NCBI RefSeq assembly: GCF_000367925.1
Contig: NZ_KB849164.1
Location: forward strand, 1,032,349-1,096,348
Reading direction: 5' to 3'
Length of the DNA: 64,000 nt
From: Acinetobacter bohemicus ANC 3994
GTDB taxonomy: Bacteria; Pseudomonadota; Gammaproteobacteria; Pseudomonadales; Moraxellaceae
Made by a program: the position numbers and the translations under genes. The notes below the pieces were generated by a model. That model was given only the letters and a program-made list of their open reading frames with translations, had not been told where the DNA came from and did not search any database. Positions 25,140 to 34,571 of this stretch are shown here, in pieces (the first letter of the stretch is position 1; each line of letters opens with the position of its first letter).

Positions 25140-28100
25140 ATGAATATCGCGACAAAATTTACGCCAAATAAGATTCCAACCAAGGATGTATCACTTGAAG
25201 ATAAATATCTCAGTGATAACGGTACTGCTTACATGACAGGTATTCAGGCCATGGTGCGTTTACCACTTGCGCAAACACGGCGGGATACTTTAAACGGTTA
25301 TCATACTGCTGGTTTTATTTCAGGTTATCGTGGTTCCCCTGTCGGAAATTATGATAATTTTCTCTGGCAAGTTGAAGGCATACTCAAGGACCATCATGTT
25401 GTTTTTCAACCCGGCGTAAATGAAGATCTCGCTGCTACTGCAATTTGGGGTACCCAACAAGCCAATCTTGCAGGTCAAGGTAAATATGATGGTGTAACCG
25501 CATGGTGGTATGGAAAAGGCCCGGGGGTAGATCGTTCAGGAGATGTTCTGCGTCATGCCAACCTTGCTGGAACAGCAGAACGAGGTGGTGTAGTTGCCTT
25601 CTTTGGTGATGATCATTCTTGTAAATCTTCGAGTATTCCACACCAGTCCGAACACGTCATGATCGGTTGTGGTATTCCAATTTTTTATCCGACTTCAATA
25701 CAACACATTCTGGATTTAGGTGTACATGCGGTCGCCATGTCACGTTTTGCGGGTGTATGGACGTCGATGAAGTTAGTCAGTGAAATCGTCGAAACCTCTG
25801 CTTCTGTGCATGTAGATTTAGATCGAGTCACCCCTGTTTTACCCAAAAATGTTCAAATGCCAGAAGATGGTGTCAACATTCGTTGGCCCGATCATGGCAT
25901 TCAACAAGAACAACGTCTTTATCAATATCGCTTACCCGCTGTATTGGCTTATGCACGTGAAAATAAACTGAATCAGGTGACATGGCATTGTGCTGATGCG
26001 CGTATTGGTATTGTAGCAAGTGGTAAAGGTTATTTAGATACCATTGAGGCATTACGTATTCTCGGAATTGAAGGTGAAACGGCGCAACAGCTCGGACTAA
26101 GAGTGTATCAAGTTGCTTTAATTTGGCCCTTAGAACCACAAGGTCTTCGTGAATTTGCCGAAGGTTTAGAAGAGCTGATTGTTGTAGAGGAAAAACGCCC
26201 GATTCTGGAAGCACAAATTAAAGATGAACTCTATGCGCTTCCAGATGGCAAACGCCCTCGTATCATTGGTAAAGCCTGTGATGGTAAAGGTGAATGGAGT
26301 ACATCAATTAATGAAGCGCCTTTGATTGGTCACTATGAATTCCAACCTGAACCGATTGCAAAAATGTTGGCCGCTCGATTCTTAAAATTAGATATTCCTG
26401 AAAGTTTAAAAACGCAAATTCAAAATAAAGTTGAGCTGTTACAACAAGCAGAGCAAGCATCACAGCATGCGCTTGATATCGCAGAACGCAAACCTTTCTT
26501 TTGTAGTGGCTGCCCTCACAACTCATCAACTAAGCTACCCGAAGGCAGTCGTGCACTGGGCGGGATCGGTTGTCATTATATTGCCGTGTTACAGAATCAT
26601 GGCACGGAAACGTTCACGCAAATGGGTGGTGAAGGCGTAAGTTGGGCGGGCGCTTCACATTTCACCAATGAAAAGCATATTTTTGCCAATCTAGGCGATG
26701 GAACCTATTTCCATTCAGGTTATCTTGCAATACGCCAAGCGATCGCTGCAAAACTCAATATGACCTACAAAATTCTTTATAACGACGCAGTGGCAATGAC
26801 AGGTGGGCAGCATGTCGATGGTCATTTGAGCGTGGCACAGTTAACCCGACAATTGGATGCAGAAGGAATCACAAAACAAGTGATCGTCACGGATGAACCT
26901 GAGCTGATTCATGCCGAAGAAGGTATTGCGTCTCATGTCGAGATTTATCACAGAAATGAGCTAGATGATGTGCAACGCAAATTACGTGAGATTTCTGGCG
27001 TTACGGCGTTAATTTATGTTCAAACCTGTGCCAGTGAAAAACGCCGTCGTCGTAAACGCAATACTTACCCAGATATTGCAGAGCGAGTTTTTATTAATAG
27101 CGAGATTTGTGAAGGTTGCGGCGACTGTTCTAAAAAGTCGAACTGTTTGTCAATTGAACCTATTGAAACAGCATTAGGAACCAAACGTCAAATTAATCAA
27201 AGCAGTTGTAACAAAGACTTCTCTTGTGTCGAAGGTTTTTGTCCAAGTTTTGTCACAGTCCATACTCGAGATATAAAACGCCCAGAAATATTCAAAGGTA
27301 TAGAAGCCGGCTGGCCAGAAAAGCCCATCCTTCCTGAATTGGATCAACATCCCATCCGGATCATGGTCGGTGGTGTTGGCGGTACGGGTGTGGTGACAGC
27401 AGGCGCTTTACTTGGAATGGCAGCTCATTTGGAGGGTAAAGCTGCACGTATCATGGATATGGCTGGACTTGCTCAAAAAGGTGGTACGGTTTACTCCTAC
27501 ATACAACTGGCGACAGAAGATGAGCAAATCTCTGCAACCAAAATACCTGCGGGTCAATGTGATTTATTAATTGGTGCAGATGCCATTGTGGCAGGCAGTA
27601 ATGCAGCACTTTCTCGTTTAAAAGCGGATGCTGTTGTCATTGTCAATGAAGATAGTTCCCCTACTTCTAATTTCCTTGAATCTCGTGATTGGTACGCGCC
27701 AATTACAGATTTGATTCATCGACTTCGTGGTCGAACAACACAAGGAAAACTCGTATCTTTACCTGTAACACGTATTGCCACACAAGTGCTGGGTGATGCA
27801 ATCTTTGCAAATCAGATTTTACTTGGTATGGCTTGGCAATCAGGTCAAATTCCGTTGAAACGTGAAAGTATTGAGAAGGCAATCCACTTGAATGGTACGG
27901 CTGCTGAAAAAAACCTTGAAGCTTTCCGTATCGGGTGTCATCTGATGAGTGAGCCTGACTTAGCCAAACGCATTATTGCAACAATACCAGTAAGCAGTAA
28001 ACCAACCACGTTGGCTGAACTCATTGAAGATCGTTCTGCACGTCTGGTCGAATATTGGAATCAAGATTATGCAACTCAGTATCGAACTCTAGTGGAACAA

Positions 28101-28619
28101 GCTGCCAAAGTTTTACCCGAAGAATTAACTGGAACCATTGCGACACAGCTCTATAGAGTTATGGCGTATAAAGATGAATACGAAGTTGCGCGCTTACTCA
28201 CAGGAAAAAGCTTTAAACAATCAATTGAAACCCAATTTGGTCAAGGTCTACGTTTAACATATCACTTAGCACCTCCTGCTTTGGGTGCTCATGGTGCCAT
28301 ACGCAAACGTGCTTTCGGATATTGGATGCGTATTCCGATGATGATCCTTGCTCGCCTACAGTGGCTGAGAGAAACGTTCCTTGATCCATTTGCTTTACAG
28401 CAAGAACGTCAAAAAGAACAGGCTTGGCGTGATCGTTATATCGCATTTGTAAAAGACATTAGTTTTACACCTGAAAGTTATGACTTATCTGTTGCTGAAC
28501 AAATCGCTAAATTACCAGTAGATGTACGAGGTTTTGGTCATGTCAAAATGCAAGCGATGGACACAGCGATACAGCGTTGGGATGAGCTTGCATTGAGTCT
28601 TCGTAAAGAACATGAATAA
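25140..28619 (+). CDS. Fused indolepyruvate ferredoxin oxidoreductase
   Basis: 1159 aa single-chain member of the 2-oxoacid:ferredoxin oxidoreductase superfamily, fusing IorA-like and IorB-like parts. N-terminal pyrimidine-binding domain (GYRGSPVGNYDNF ~65-77), a thiamine-pyrophosphate domain with FCSGCPHNSST and LGDGTYFHSGYLAIRQ, a [4Fe-4S] motif CEGCGDC beginning at Cys657 followed by further cysteines, and a C-terminal gamma-type domain with GGVGGTGVVTAGALLGMAA. Converts indolepyruvate (and related aryl pyruvates) to aryl-acetyl-CoA with reduced electron carrier, so a likely role is aromatic amino acid degradation. Strong AAGGAGA ribosome site. Divergent LysR gene is the probable regulator. 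Confidence 0.88.
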   Translation: MNIATKFTPNKIPTKDVSLEDKYLSDNGTAYMTGIQAMVRLPLAQTRRDTLNGYHTAGFISGYRGSPVGNYDNFLWQVEGILKDHHVVFQPGVNEDLAATAIWGTQQANLAGQGKYDGVTAWWYGKGPGVDRSGDVLRHANLAGTAERGGVVAFFGDDHSCKSSSIPHQSEHVMIGCGIPIFYPTSIQHILDLGVHAVAMSRFAGVWTSMKLVSEIVETSASVHVDLDRVTPVLPKNVQMPEDGVNIRWPDHGIQQEQRLYQYRLPAVLAYARENKLNQVTWHCADARIGIVASGKGYLDTIEALRILGIEGETAQQLGLRVYQVALIWPLEPQGLREFAEGLEELIVVEEKRPILEAQIKDELYALPDGKRPRIIGKACDGKGEWSTSINEAPLIGHYEFQPEPIAKMLAARFLKLDIPESLKTQIQNKVELLQQAEQASQHALDIAERKPFFCSGCPHNSSTKLPEGSRALGGIGCHYIAVLQNHGTETFTQMGGEGVSWAGASHFTNEKHIFANLGDGTYFHSGYLAIRQAIAAKLNMTYKILYNDAVAMTGGQHVDGHLSVAQLTRQLDAEGITKQVIVTDEPELIHAEEGIASHVEIYHRNELDDVQRKLREISGVTALIYVQTCASEKRRRRKRNTYPDIAERVFINSEICEGCGDCSKKSNCLSIEPIETALGTKRQINQSSCNKDFSCVEGFCPSFVTVHTRDIKRPEIFKGIEAGWPEKPILPELDQHPIRIMVGGVGGTGVVTAGALLGMAAHLEGKAARIMDMAGLAQKGGTVYSYIQLATEDEQISATKIPAGQCDLLIGADAIVAGSNAALSRLKADAVVIVNEDSSPTSNFLESRDWYAPITDLIHRLRGRTTQGKLVSLPVTRIATQVLGDAIFANQILLGMAWQSGQIPLKRESIEKAIHLNGTAAEKNLEAFRIGCHLMSEPDLAKRIIATIPVSSKPTTLAELIEDRSARLVEYWNQDYATQYRTLVEQAAKVLPEELTGTIATQLYRVMAYKDEYEVARLLTGKSFKQSIETQFGQGLRLTYHLAPPALGAHGAIRKRAFGYWMRIPMMILARLQWLRETFLDPFALQQERQKEQAWRDRYIAFVKDISFTPESYDLSVAEQIAKLPVDVRGFGHVKMQAMDTAIQRWDELALSLRKEHE

Positions 28620-28640
28620 AGGAAGTAAATTTATATAAAT

Positions 28641-28693
28641 AAGTAGCTGATACATGACCAAACAAGGGTTGTATTGATCAGGTTCAGCTACTT
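28641..28693 (+). terminator. Stem-loop after the oxidoreductase gene
   Basis: 10-bp perfect stem AAGTAGCTGA (28641-28650) / TCAGCTACTT (28684-28693) with a 33-base loop; followed by AATATTTATTTTC. Long loop, so a moderate terminator candidate. Confidence 0.4.
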
Positions 28694-28749
28694 AATATTT
28701 ATTTTCTGATTTGAAATTAGAATTCACAATTAGATAGCGAAGGTTCTTT

Positions 28750-29436
28750 TTATGATGAATACGTTAGTAAGAATCTTTCAATATCTCTAATCATATCTAT
28801 TACATCTTCTTTTGAAAATTGATCAACATTTCCATGAGCAGCATTATTTCTTACATCGGCTAATGCTGTAATCTTTTTTTGTTGAAGAATATTATAAACT
28901 TCTGCATTTTTTAACGCTGCATTAAGTACATCCAATTTCTTAGGCTTAATTGATTCAGGTAAATAAATATCTATACCATTGTTTTTACAAAGTTCTTTGA
29001 TTTAAGTTTCTAATACCACACCAGCAGTAACCGCAGCAGCTACAAGATAGCCAGAATCTAAAAAGTGTTTAGCTTGATCTAACTCACTATCAAAAACTTC
29101 AGATTGAATAATAGTTTTAAATGATATTAATAATCCAGTATTCACATCATCTAAAGTAGCTTTTAAAACACTATTCAAACGTCTTAAAATAGTAGGTTTC
29201 CCCTCAAAAGAGTGAGTTTGTTTTTCATCTGAACAAAATAATTCATAATGAGTTGCTTTGTTATCAGCACAAATTAGTCTAAGTAATGATTTCGAACTAA
29301 CTAGCCACTGTGTATATAGGTCTACACTATTTTGATCTAAGTAAAGCCCCCCATTTGAGTTTTGTTTAGCTTGACTTAGTATTTGTTCAGCTTGGCTAAT
29401 GAGTTGTGTTAGTCTCTGCTGAATTTTCTCGCTCAT
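28750..29436 (-). pseudogene. HEPN/DUF4145-like gene interrupted by one in-frame stop
   Basis: The frame from ATG 29436 reads 144 residues (MSEKIQQRLTQLISQAEQIL... to GVVLET), meets TAA at 29002-29004 and then continues in the same frame for 84 residues (IKELCKNNGIDIYLPESIK ... ITALADVRNNAAHGNVDQFSKEDV) to a stop at 28750. The AAHGN segment is typical of HEPN-like helical domains of the DUF4145 type, often found in defence or nucleotide-sensing proteins. A single base change (for example CAA to TAA) would explain the break; either a recent pseudogene or two separate products. Flanked by the dif-like scar at 29476. Confidence 0.7.
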
Positions 29437-29475
29437 AATTATTACTCAAATAAATTTCTATTCTGAAGCCGCACA

Positions 29476-29523
29476 ACTTCATTTTGTGTTAAATAGCATA
29501 TCTAAAGACAGTAGTCTGCATAA
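29476..29523 (+). repeat. Degenerate dif-like scar
   Basis: ACTTC at 29476 followed by GTGTTAAAT at 29486-29494 keeps the outer parts of a dif with the middle shortened. The flank continues GTTAAATAGCATATCTAA, matching GTTAAATAGAATATCTAA next to the intact dif at 23555, and similarity fades over the next ~18 bases. An old copy of the dif right flank 5.9 kb away. Confidence 0.6.
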
Positions 29524-29650
29524 CGTTGTCATAAGTGCTTAATGAAATACTTAAAATTTAAAAAAAACTATCTATGTCACGAATGATTCAGCATTTCTAT
29601 TATCAAACTGAACGTATATTATTGCGCATGGTTTAATACTTACGTCTGCT

Positions 29651-30349
29651 ATGAAAAATCCGTTTTCTGATAACCCTCAAATTAAAGTAGTTTCTACTTT
29701 TTCCGAACTTGTAAATTCCAATTTTCAAGGAGAGATGAATGCGCTTTGCTGGTATAGAAATTTGGTTGGAGATTTCAAGGAGATTGTGGCTAAACTTGAG
29801 TTAAAAGAAAATATTACAGAAGTTTCCGTTGAAGATCTTTTAGCATTGCAACTTTCAGAACATGGTCATCTCGCACGGGAAATTATTTTAAGCGATATCC
29901 AGCTATTAACTGATTTCGGAGCATCCCCTTCGCTTAATTTACTGAAATGTTACGAACGAGATGATGAGCTAGATTTTATTTCAACAGATGTATATTCCTA
30001 TCATATTGACCGCTCACCCATAGAAACAGATACTTTCTTATGTACATACTACGGCGCTGCAAGTGATATCGTGCCCAATGATCAGGTAGAGCAAAAGATT
30101 TTAATTCCCGAGATCAGAGAAAAACTCAAAGAACTACATGATGGCCCAGAAGCTGAATTTGAAGCGTTCTTAGCAGAATACTTTTTTGATTTACATTATC
30201 AGCCTAAACCGAATGCAAAACCCGTGAACTTAGGTTCAGGACATCTTTGGCGCTTGGCGGTAGATCATCCAACGCAAAAGGTCTTACCCTGTGTGCATAG
30301 AGCACCTATTGAAAAGGATGGCGAGTATAGACTGCTATTGATTTGTTAA
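29651..30349 (+). CDS. DUF1826-family protein
   Basis: 232 aa cytoplasmic protein, no signal or membrane segment. The C-terminal half shows a pattern I associate with DUF1826: SYHIDRSPIETDTFLCTYYGAAS, then GHLWRLAVDH and VHRAPIEKDGEYRLLLIC, with conserved His/Asp that could bind a metal. Some DUF1826 genes sit beside zinc-regulated CobW-type GTPases, but no such gene is near here and no Zur site could be recognised upstream. Followed immediately by a half-unit of the REP-like repeat. Function unknown. Confidence 0.6.
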   Translation: MKNPFSDNPQIKVVSTFSELVNSNFQGEMNALCWYRNLVGDFKEIVAKLELKENITEVSVEDLLALQLSEHGHLAREIILSDIQLLTDFGASPSLNLLKCYERDDELDFISTDVYSYHIDRSPIETDTFLCTYYGAASDIVPNDQVEQKILIPEIREKLKELHDGPEAEFEAFLAEYFFDLHYQPKPNAKPVNLGSGHLWRLAVDHPTQKVLPCVHRAPIEKDGEYRLLLIC

Positions 30350-30352
30350 ATG

Positions 30353-30392
30353 ATACCCCCTCCTTTGAAAAAGGAGGGTTGGGGAGGATTTA
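30353..30392. repeat. REP-like half-unit downstream of the DUF1826 gene
   Basis: Stem CCCTCCTTT (30358-30366) / AAAGGAGGG (30370-30378) followed by TTGGGGAGGATTT. It is the same family as each half of 4409-4509. The stem plus A/T tail may also end transcripts from both sides. Confidence 0.75.
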
Positions 30393-30457
30393 AAAAAGCT
30401 TAACTAATCAGCATTACTCTAATGAGCTTTTTATCATAAGAATTAACTGAATATATT

Positions 30458-31258
30458 TTAAAGTAATCCCTTAAAAAGGAAAAAACATCCTACGCTAAGC
30501 AACAATACAGCAAAGCATTTTTTCAACATTTGTGGTGATAATGCATGTGCCACTTTAGCACCTAACTTCGCTGTAAAAAAACTCATTGAGCTTATGCCAA
30601 TAAAAGCATAAATATGCACATAGCCAATACTGTTTGAAACCAAAATATTGTCTTGCGCCCCAAAAAACATAAAGCCTAGTGCACCAGCTATTGCAATGGG
30701 TAAACCACATGCTGCTGATGTTCCAACCGCTTTTTGCATGACCACGCTATAATGATTGAGATAAGGTACAGTTAAACTACCACCGCCAATTCCAAAAATT
30801 GCTGATGCAACGCCTATCCCAGTACCGGCAAATACTTGTTTAGTCGTTGATGGAAGTACTTTATTCTGCTCTACTACTTTTTTTGCACCAACAAACATGT
30901 TGTATGCAACCCAAATTGCAAATAATCCAATAATTAACTGTAGCTTAGCACTCGATAATAATCCCGCAACACCTGCCCCTAAAAAAGATCCGATGACCAG
31001 CCCTGGTGCTAGATTTTTGAATACCGACCAAATGACTGCACCATTTTTATTATGGGCCATCAATGAACTGATAGATGTCACAATAATGGTCGCTAACGAT
31101 GTACCCAAAGCTAAATGCATCACAACCTCAGGATCATAGCCCATTTGCGTAAAGACCACATATAAAAGTGGTACGATAATTAGTCCACCGCCAACACCAA
31201 AGAGCCCAGCAGCAAATCCTGCTAATGCACCTATTGCTAAAAAAATAATTAATTCCAC
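30458..31258 (-). CDS. TauE/SafE-family anion exporter
   Basis: 266 aa integral membrane protein, about eight hydrophobic segments in two homologous halves, each with the family's glycine signature (GFAAGLFGVGGGLIIVPLL at ~14-32 and ASAIFGIGGGSLTVPYL at ~151-167). Members move sulfite, organosulfonates or other small anions. It is the last gene of the leftward group mesX-mesD-flavin reductase-tauE, 45 bases after the flavin reductase. In that setting, export of a sulfur by-product is conceivable but not shown by the sequence. Confidence 0.82.
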   Translation of the reverse strand: MELIIFLAIGALAGFAAGLFGVGGGLIIVPLLYVVFTQMGYDPEVVMHLALGTSLATIIVTSISSLMAHNKNGAVIWSVFKNLAPGLVIGSFLGAGVAGLLSSAKLQLIIGLFAIWVAYNMFVGAKKVVEQNKVLPSTTKQVFAGTGIGVASAIFGIGGGSLTVPYLNHYSVVMQKAVGTSAACGLPIAIAGALGFMFFGAQDNILVSNSIGYVHIYAFIGISSMSFFTAKLGAKVAHALSPQMLKKCFAVLLLSVGCFFLFKGLL

Positions 31259-31303
31259 GACATACTTACTTGATTGAGAGTTAATGTTAAATAAAAAGTG
31301 AGT

Positions 31304-31798
31304 TTAAGCAGTTTCGGTCTGCCCCACCTGATGATAAGCACGATTAAAATAAACCAAACTTTGATCATGTTGGCTTTGTTGAATCGCGACAATACGACAC
31401 ATGAAAACAGTATGCGTGCCAACTTCTTGAATTTCATCAATTTCGCAATCAAAATTGACCAAAGCATCTTCTAAAACAGGTGCACCCGTTTCTAACTCTG
31501 TCCAAACGCCATGTTTAAAACGCTCTTCAGACGTCATTTTAGATGCAAAGACATTCGAAATATGCTGATGCTGTGCGCCTAAAACATTCACTGTTAAAAT
31601 TTTATTTTCTATAAAATGTGCATGTGACCGAGAAGCTTTATTCATACAGACCAATAATGTCGGTGGTGTATCCGTGACACTGCACACGGCAGATGCAGTG
31701 AATCCATGACGATCAGACATGCCAGCCGTAGTCACGACACTCACCGCACTGGTTAACAAAGACATTGCATCTCTAAAGTCTGTTGCTTCAATCATCAT
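31304..31798 (-). CDS. Flavin reductase-like FMN-binding protein
   Basis: 164 aa flavin-reductase-domain protein of the HpaC/RutF type: FRDAMSLLTSAVSVVTTAG (~8-26), HGFTASAVCSVTDTPPTLLVCMNKASRSH (~30-58) with the flavin-binding TASA/PPTLL motif, and NFDCEIDEIQEVGTHTVFMCRI. Such enzymes deliver reduced FMN to an oxygen-using partner. Here it lies 158 bases downstream of mesD in the same direction. MesD is reported to need oxygen, so this protein is an attractive source of reduced flavin for that step; this link is inference. Confidence 0.85.
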   Translation of the reverse strand: MMIEATDFRDAMSLLTSAVSVVTTAGMSDRHGFTASAVCSVTDTPPTLLVCMNKASRSHAHFIENKILTVNVLGAQHQHISNVFASKMTSEERFKHGVWTELETGAPVLEDALVNFDCEIDEIQEVGTHTVFMCRIVAIQQSQHDQSLVYFNRAYHQVGQTETA

Positions 31799-31956
31799 TT
31801 TATTCCTACATTGAACCGTACATTTTTGTTTAGATTGATCTATACCAGCGATTTAGTCACATCGGCAGATTTTCTAAACGAGTTCCGAGTAAAACGAACA
31901 CATGCTTTTACTCGGATAAAAGCTACCCATTTTATTAAACGGGTAGCCTTTTCACA

Positions 31957-33003
31957 TTAAGCTATAGATGCGTATGAAGGCGAAAGTTCTTGTCGAACGA
32001 TTTCTGCGCCTGCGCTTAACGCATTCAGCTTGCCTCTTGCAACGTGACGCGCTAAAGGTGCCATGCCACAGTTGGTTGATGGATAAAGTTTATCGGCATC
32101 GACAAACTGAAGTGCTTTACGTAGCGTATTCGCAACTTCTTCTGGTGTTTCAATGCTATTGGTTGCCACATCAATCGCACCAACCATCACTTTTTTACCG
32201 CGAATCAGCTCAATCAGATCCATCGGCACACGAGAGTTTTGGCATTCGAGTGAGATGATATCAATTTTAGATTGTTGCAACTTAGGGAATGCTTCTTCAT
32301 ATTGACGCCACTCTGAACCCAAGGTCTTTTTCCAATCAGTATTGGCTTTGATCCCATAACCATAGCAAATATGAACCGCAGTTTCACATTTCAGACCTTC
32401 AAGTGCTCGCTCAAGCGTTGCAACACCCCAATCATTCACTTCATCAAAGAACACATTAAATGCAGGTTCATCGAACTGAATAATATCCACGCCAGCAGCT
32501 TCTAACTCACGTGCTTCTTGATTCAGAATCTTGGCAAATTCCCAAGCCAGTTTTTCACGGCTTTTGTAGTGACCATCATACAGCGTATCAATCATAGTCA
32601 TCGGACCCGGCAATGCCCACTTAATCGGCTGATTTGTTTGGCTGCGTAAAAACTTAGCATCTTCAACAAAAACAGGCTTTTGACGGCTTACTGCACCTAC
32701 TACTGAGGGTACGCTCGCATCATAACGATTACGGATACGAACCGTTTCGCGTTTCTCAAAATCAACGCCATCCAGATGTTCAATAAACGTGGTGACAAAA
32801 TGTTGGCGGGTTTGTTCGCCATCACTAACGATATCAATGCCTGCATGAAGTTGTTCTTGCAATGACAAACGTAAAGCATCTTGTTTCGCTTCGAGTAATG
32901 CTTCACCTTCGAGTTTCCAAGGTGACCAAAGTTTTTCAGGCTCAGCAAGCCAAGAAGGTTTCGGTAAACTGCCTGCAGTTGATGTTGGTAATAAAATGGC
33001 CAT
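31957..33003 (-). CDS. mesD: Core methionine synthase, MesD type
   Basis: 348 aa protein equal to the catalytic C-terminal half of MetE, lacking the folate-binding N-terminal half. Zinc/homocysteine ligands are present at His211 and Cys213 (VHICYG), Glu253 (SLEC) and Cys312 (TNCGMAPL). The neighbour 37 bases upstream in the same direction is DUF1852 (MesX). Price, Deutschbauer and Arkin described MesD as an aerobic, folate- and cobalamin-independent methionine synthase that requires DUF1852 and oxygen. Length, ligands and partner fit MesD. The methyl donor is not established. Confidence 0.88.
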   Translation of the reverse strand: MAILLPTSTAGSLPKPSWLAEPEKLWSPWKLEGEALLEAKQDALRLSLQEQLHAGIDIVSDGEQTRQHFVTTFIEHLDGVDFEKRETVRIRNRYDASVPSVVGAVSRQKPVFVEDAKFLRSQTNQPIKWALPGPMTMIDTLYDGHYKSREKLAWEFAKILNQEARELEAAGVDIIQFDEPAFNVFFDEVNDWGVATLERALEGLKCETAVHICYGYGIKANTDWKKTLGSEWRQYEEAFPKLQQSKIDIISLECQNSRVPMDLIELIRGKKVMVGAIDVATNSIETPEEVANTLRKALQFVDADKLYPSTNCGMAPLARHVARGKLNALSAGAEIVRQELSPSYASIA

Positions 33004-33040
33004 TTTAAATCTTCTATCTCTATGTTCTATTTCAGGTAAA

Positions 33041-34033
33041 TTAAGCAGCGTTGCTATCTACGGTGTAATTCGCAGCCCATTGTTCAAGGATGTCTTGATA
33101 AGGCTTAATAAAGTTTTCTTCCGTCCATTTACCTTGCTTTACTGCTAATTGACCACGTTCAACTCGGTCATAAACAATTTGTGTTAATGAGTAATCTGGA
33201 TACTCTAGGCTTGCTTGATAGACTTGTGCCGCTGATGAATTTGCATTGTAAATTTCAGGACGATAAATCTTTTGGAAAGTTTCCATGGTGCTAATTGCAC
33301 TGATCAGCTCAAAATCGCTGTAATCACGCAATAAATCACCCGCAAAATAGAATGCTAAAGGTGCAGCGCTACCTTTCGGCATAAAGAAGCGAACCTGTAA
33401 GCCCATTTTATGGAAATACTCATCAGTACGTGAATATTCATCTTGTTTATACTCAACACCTAAAACAGGATGCTCATTGGCAGTACGGTGATACTTCTTC
33501 GCCGTTGAAACACTCAAGCAAATCACAGGTTGTTGATTAAACTCTGCTTTAAAAGTCTCTGAGTTCACTAGGTATTGATAAAGCTTGCCATGTAAATCAC
33601 CAAAACCTTCTGGTGCGTACGAAGTTGAATTCTCTTTATTATGTTCTTTCAGCACCACGCTAAAATCGTAGTCACGTACATAAGATGAGAAGCTATTACC
33701 AATCATGCCCTCAATACGCTGATGGGTATGATGATCCGTAATCGTGCTTTTAAGCATTTCAATGATCGGGAAAGTTTTACCATTACCTTCAATATCTAAA
33801 TTTGCAGAAATAATATCGATTTCAAGTGAATAGCGATCACCATTCGGGTTATCTGTTTGTGCTAAAGCATTGAAACGATTGTTAATCATTCGAAACGTAT
33901 TACGTAGGTTCTGCTCACGGCTTTCACCACGGGCCAAGTTGGCAAAGTTAGTTGTTAGACGTGTGTTATCTGCTGGTTGATAATTTTCATCAAAACGAAT
34001 GCGTTTAATTGAACATGCAAACTCTGTACTCAT
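33041..34033 (-). CDS. mesX: MesX, DUF1852 partner of MesD
   Basis: 330 aa cytoplasmic DUF1852 protein (MSTEFACSIKRIRFDENYQPADNTRLTTNFANLARGESREQNLR). No classical cofactor motif is visible; many conserved His, Asp and Tyr. Reported as essential for MesD-dependent methionine synthesis. First gene of the leftward group, with an 826-base upstream gap that carries a queH remnant. Ribosome site on the minus strand is not strong. The name rests on the recognised family and adjacency to mesD. Confidence 0.85.
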   Translation of the reverse strand: MSTEFACSIKRIRFDENYQPADNTRLTTNFANLARGESREQNLRNTFRMINNRFNALAQTDNPNGDRYSLEIDIISANLDIEGNGKTFPIIEMLKSTITDHHTHQRIEGMIGNSFSSYVRDYDFSVVLKEHNKENSTSYAPEGFGDLHGKLYQYLVNSETFKAEFNQQPVICLSVSTAKKYHRTANEHPVLGVEYKQDEYSRTDEYFHKMGLQVRFFMPKGSAAPLAFYFAGDLLRDYSDFELISAISTMETFQKIYRPEIYNANSSAAQVYQASLEYPDYSLTQIVYDRVERGQLAVKQGKWTEENFIKPYQDILEQWAANYTVDSNAA

Positions 34034-34571
34034 GGCGATCTGTTACCCTAATTTCTGCAATAAAATCTGAATTTCTTTATGCAGTAATTTATACCCGAAT
34101 CATTACATGAATAAAAATGATTTAGTCTCAACCTAAAGTGAGTAAAATTCATGTTTGGGAATTTTGTTGTATTTATTAAGAATAAAGGATGAAAAGTTGG
34201 CTACCCAATTTTTGATAAGAAAAGTCATTAAACCAACATAAAATGGTGGAGAGTAATCATTTAGGATTTGCGTTATTCAACATATAAAAACCATATAATA
34301 CAATAACTAAAAAGGATTATATGTCGAAAGGTGGCTAAAGAATTTACTTGTAAAAGTGATTTTTAAGGGCGTGAATTGAATTCAATATCTGACTTGAAAA
34401 CTTCTATCAACGACATTTTTATTTTGTTATTTGAGTTGGGACAGCAACCATTTTATAAAGGCTCTAAAATCATCAGAAATGAATTTAACTCATCTAAAAG
34501 TTAGTAAAGATCAGTATGTTCATCTTTTAAACTTATCCAAATTGCTGGAATATTGGGTTTAGATTCAAGCC
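34034..34571. other. Gene-free region upstream of mesX
   Basis: About 540 AT-rich bases with no ORF of convincing coding character on either strand and no repeat or RNA structure I recognise. It must contain the mesX promoter near its left end. The right part may be decayed sequence, since it adjoins the queH remnant. Confidence 0.5.
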
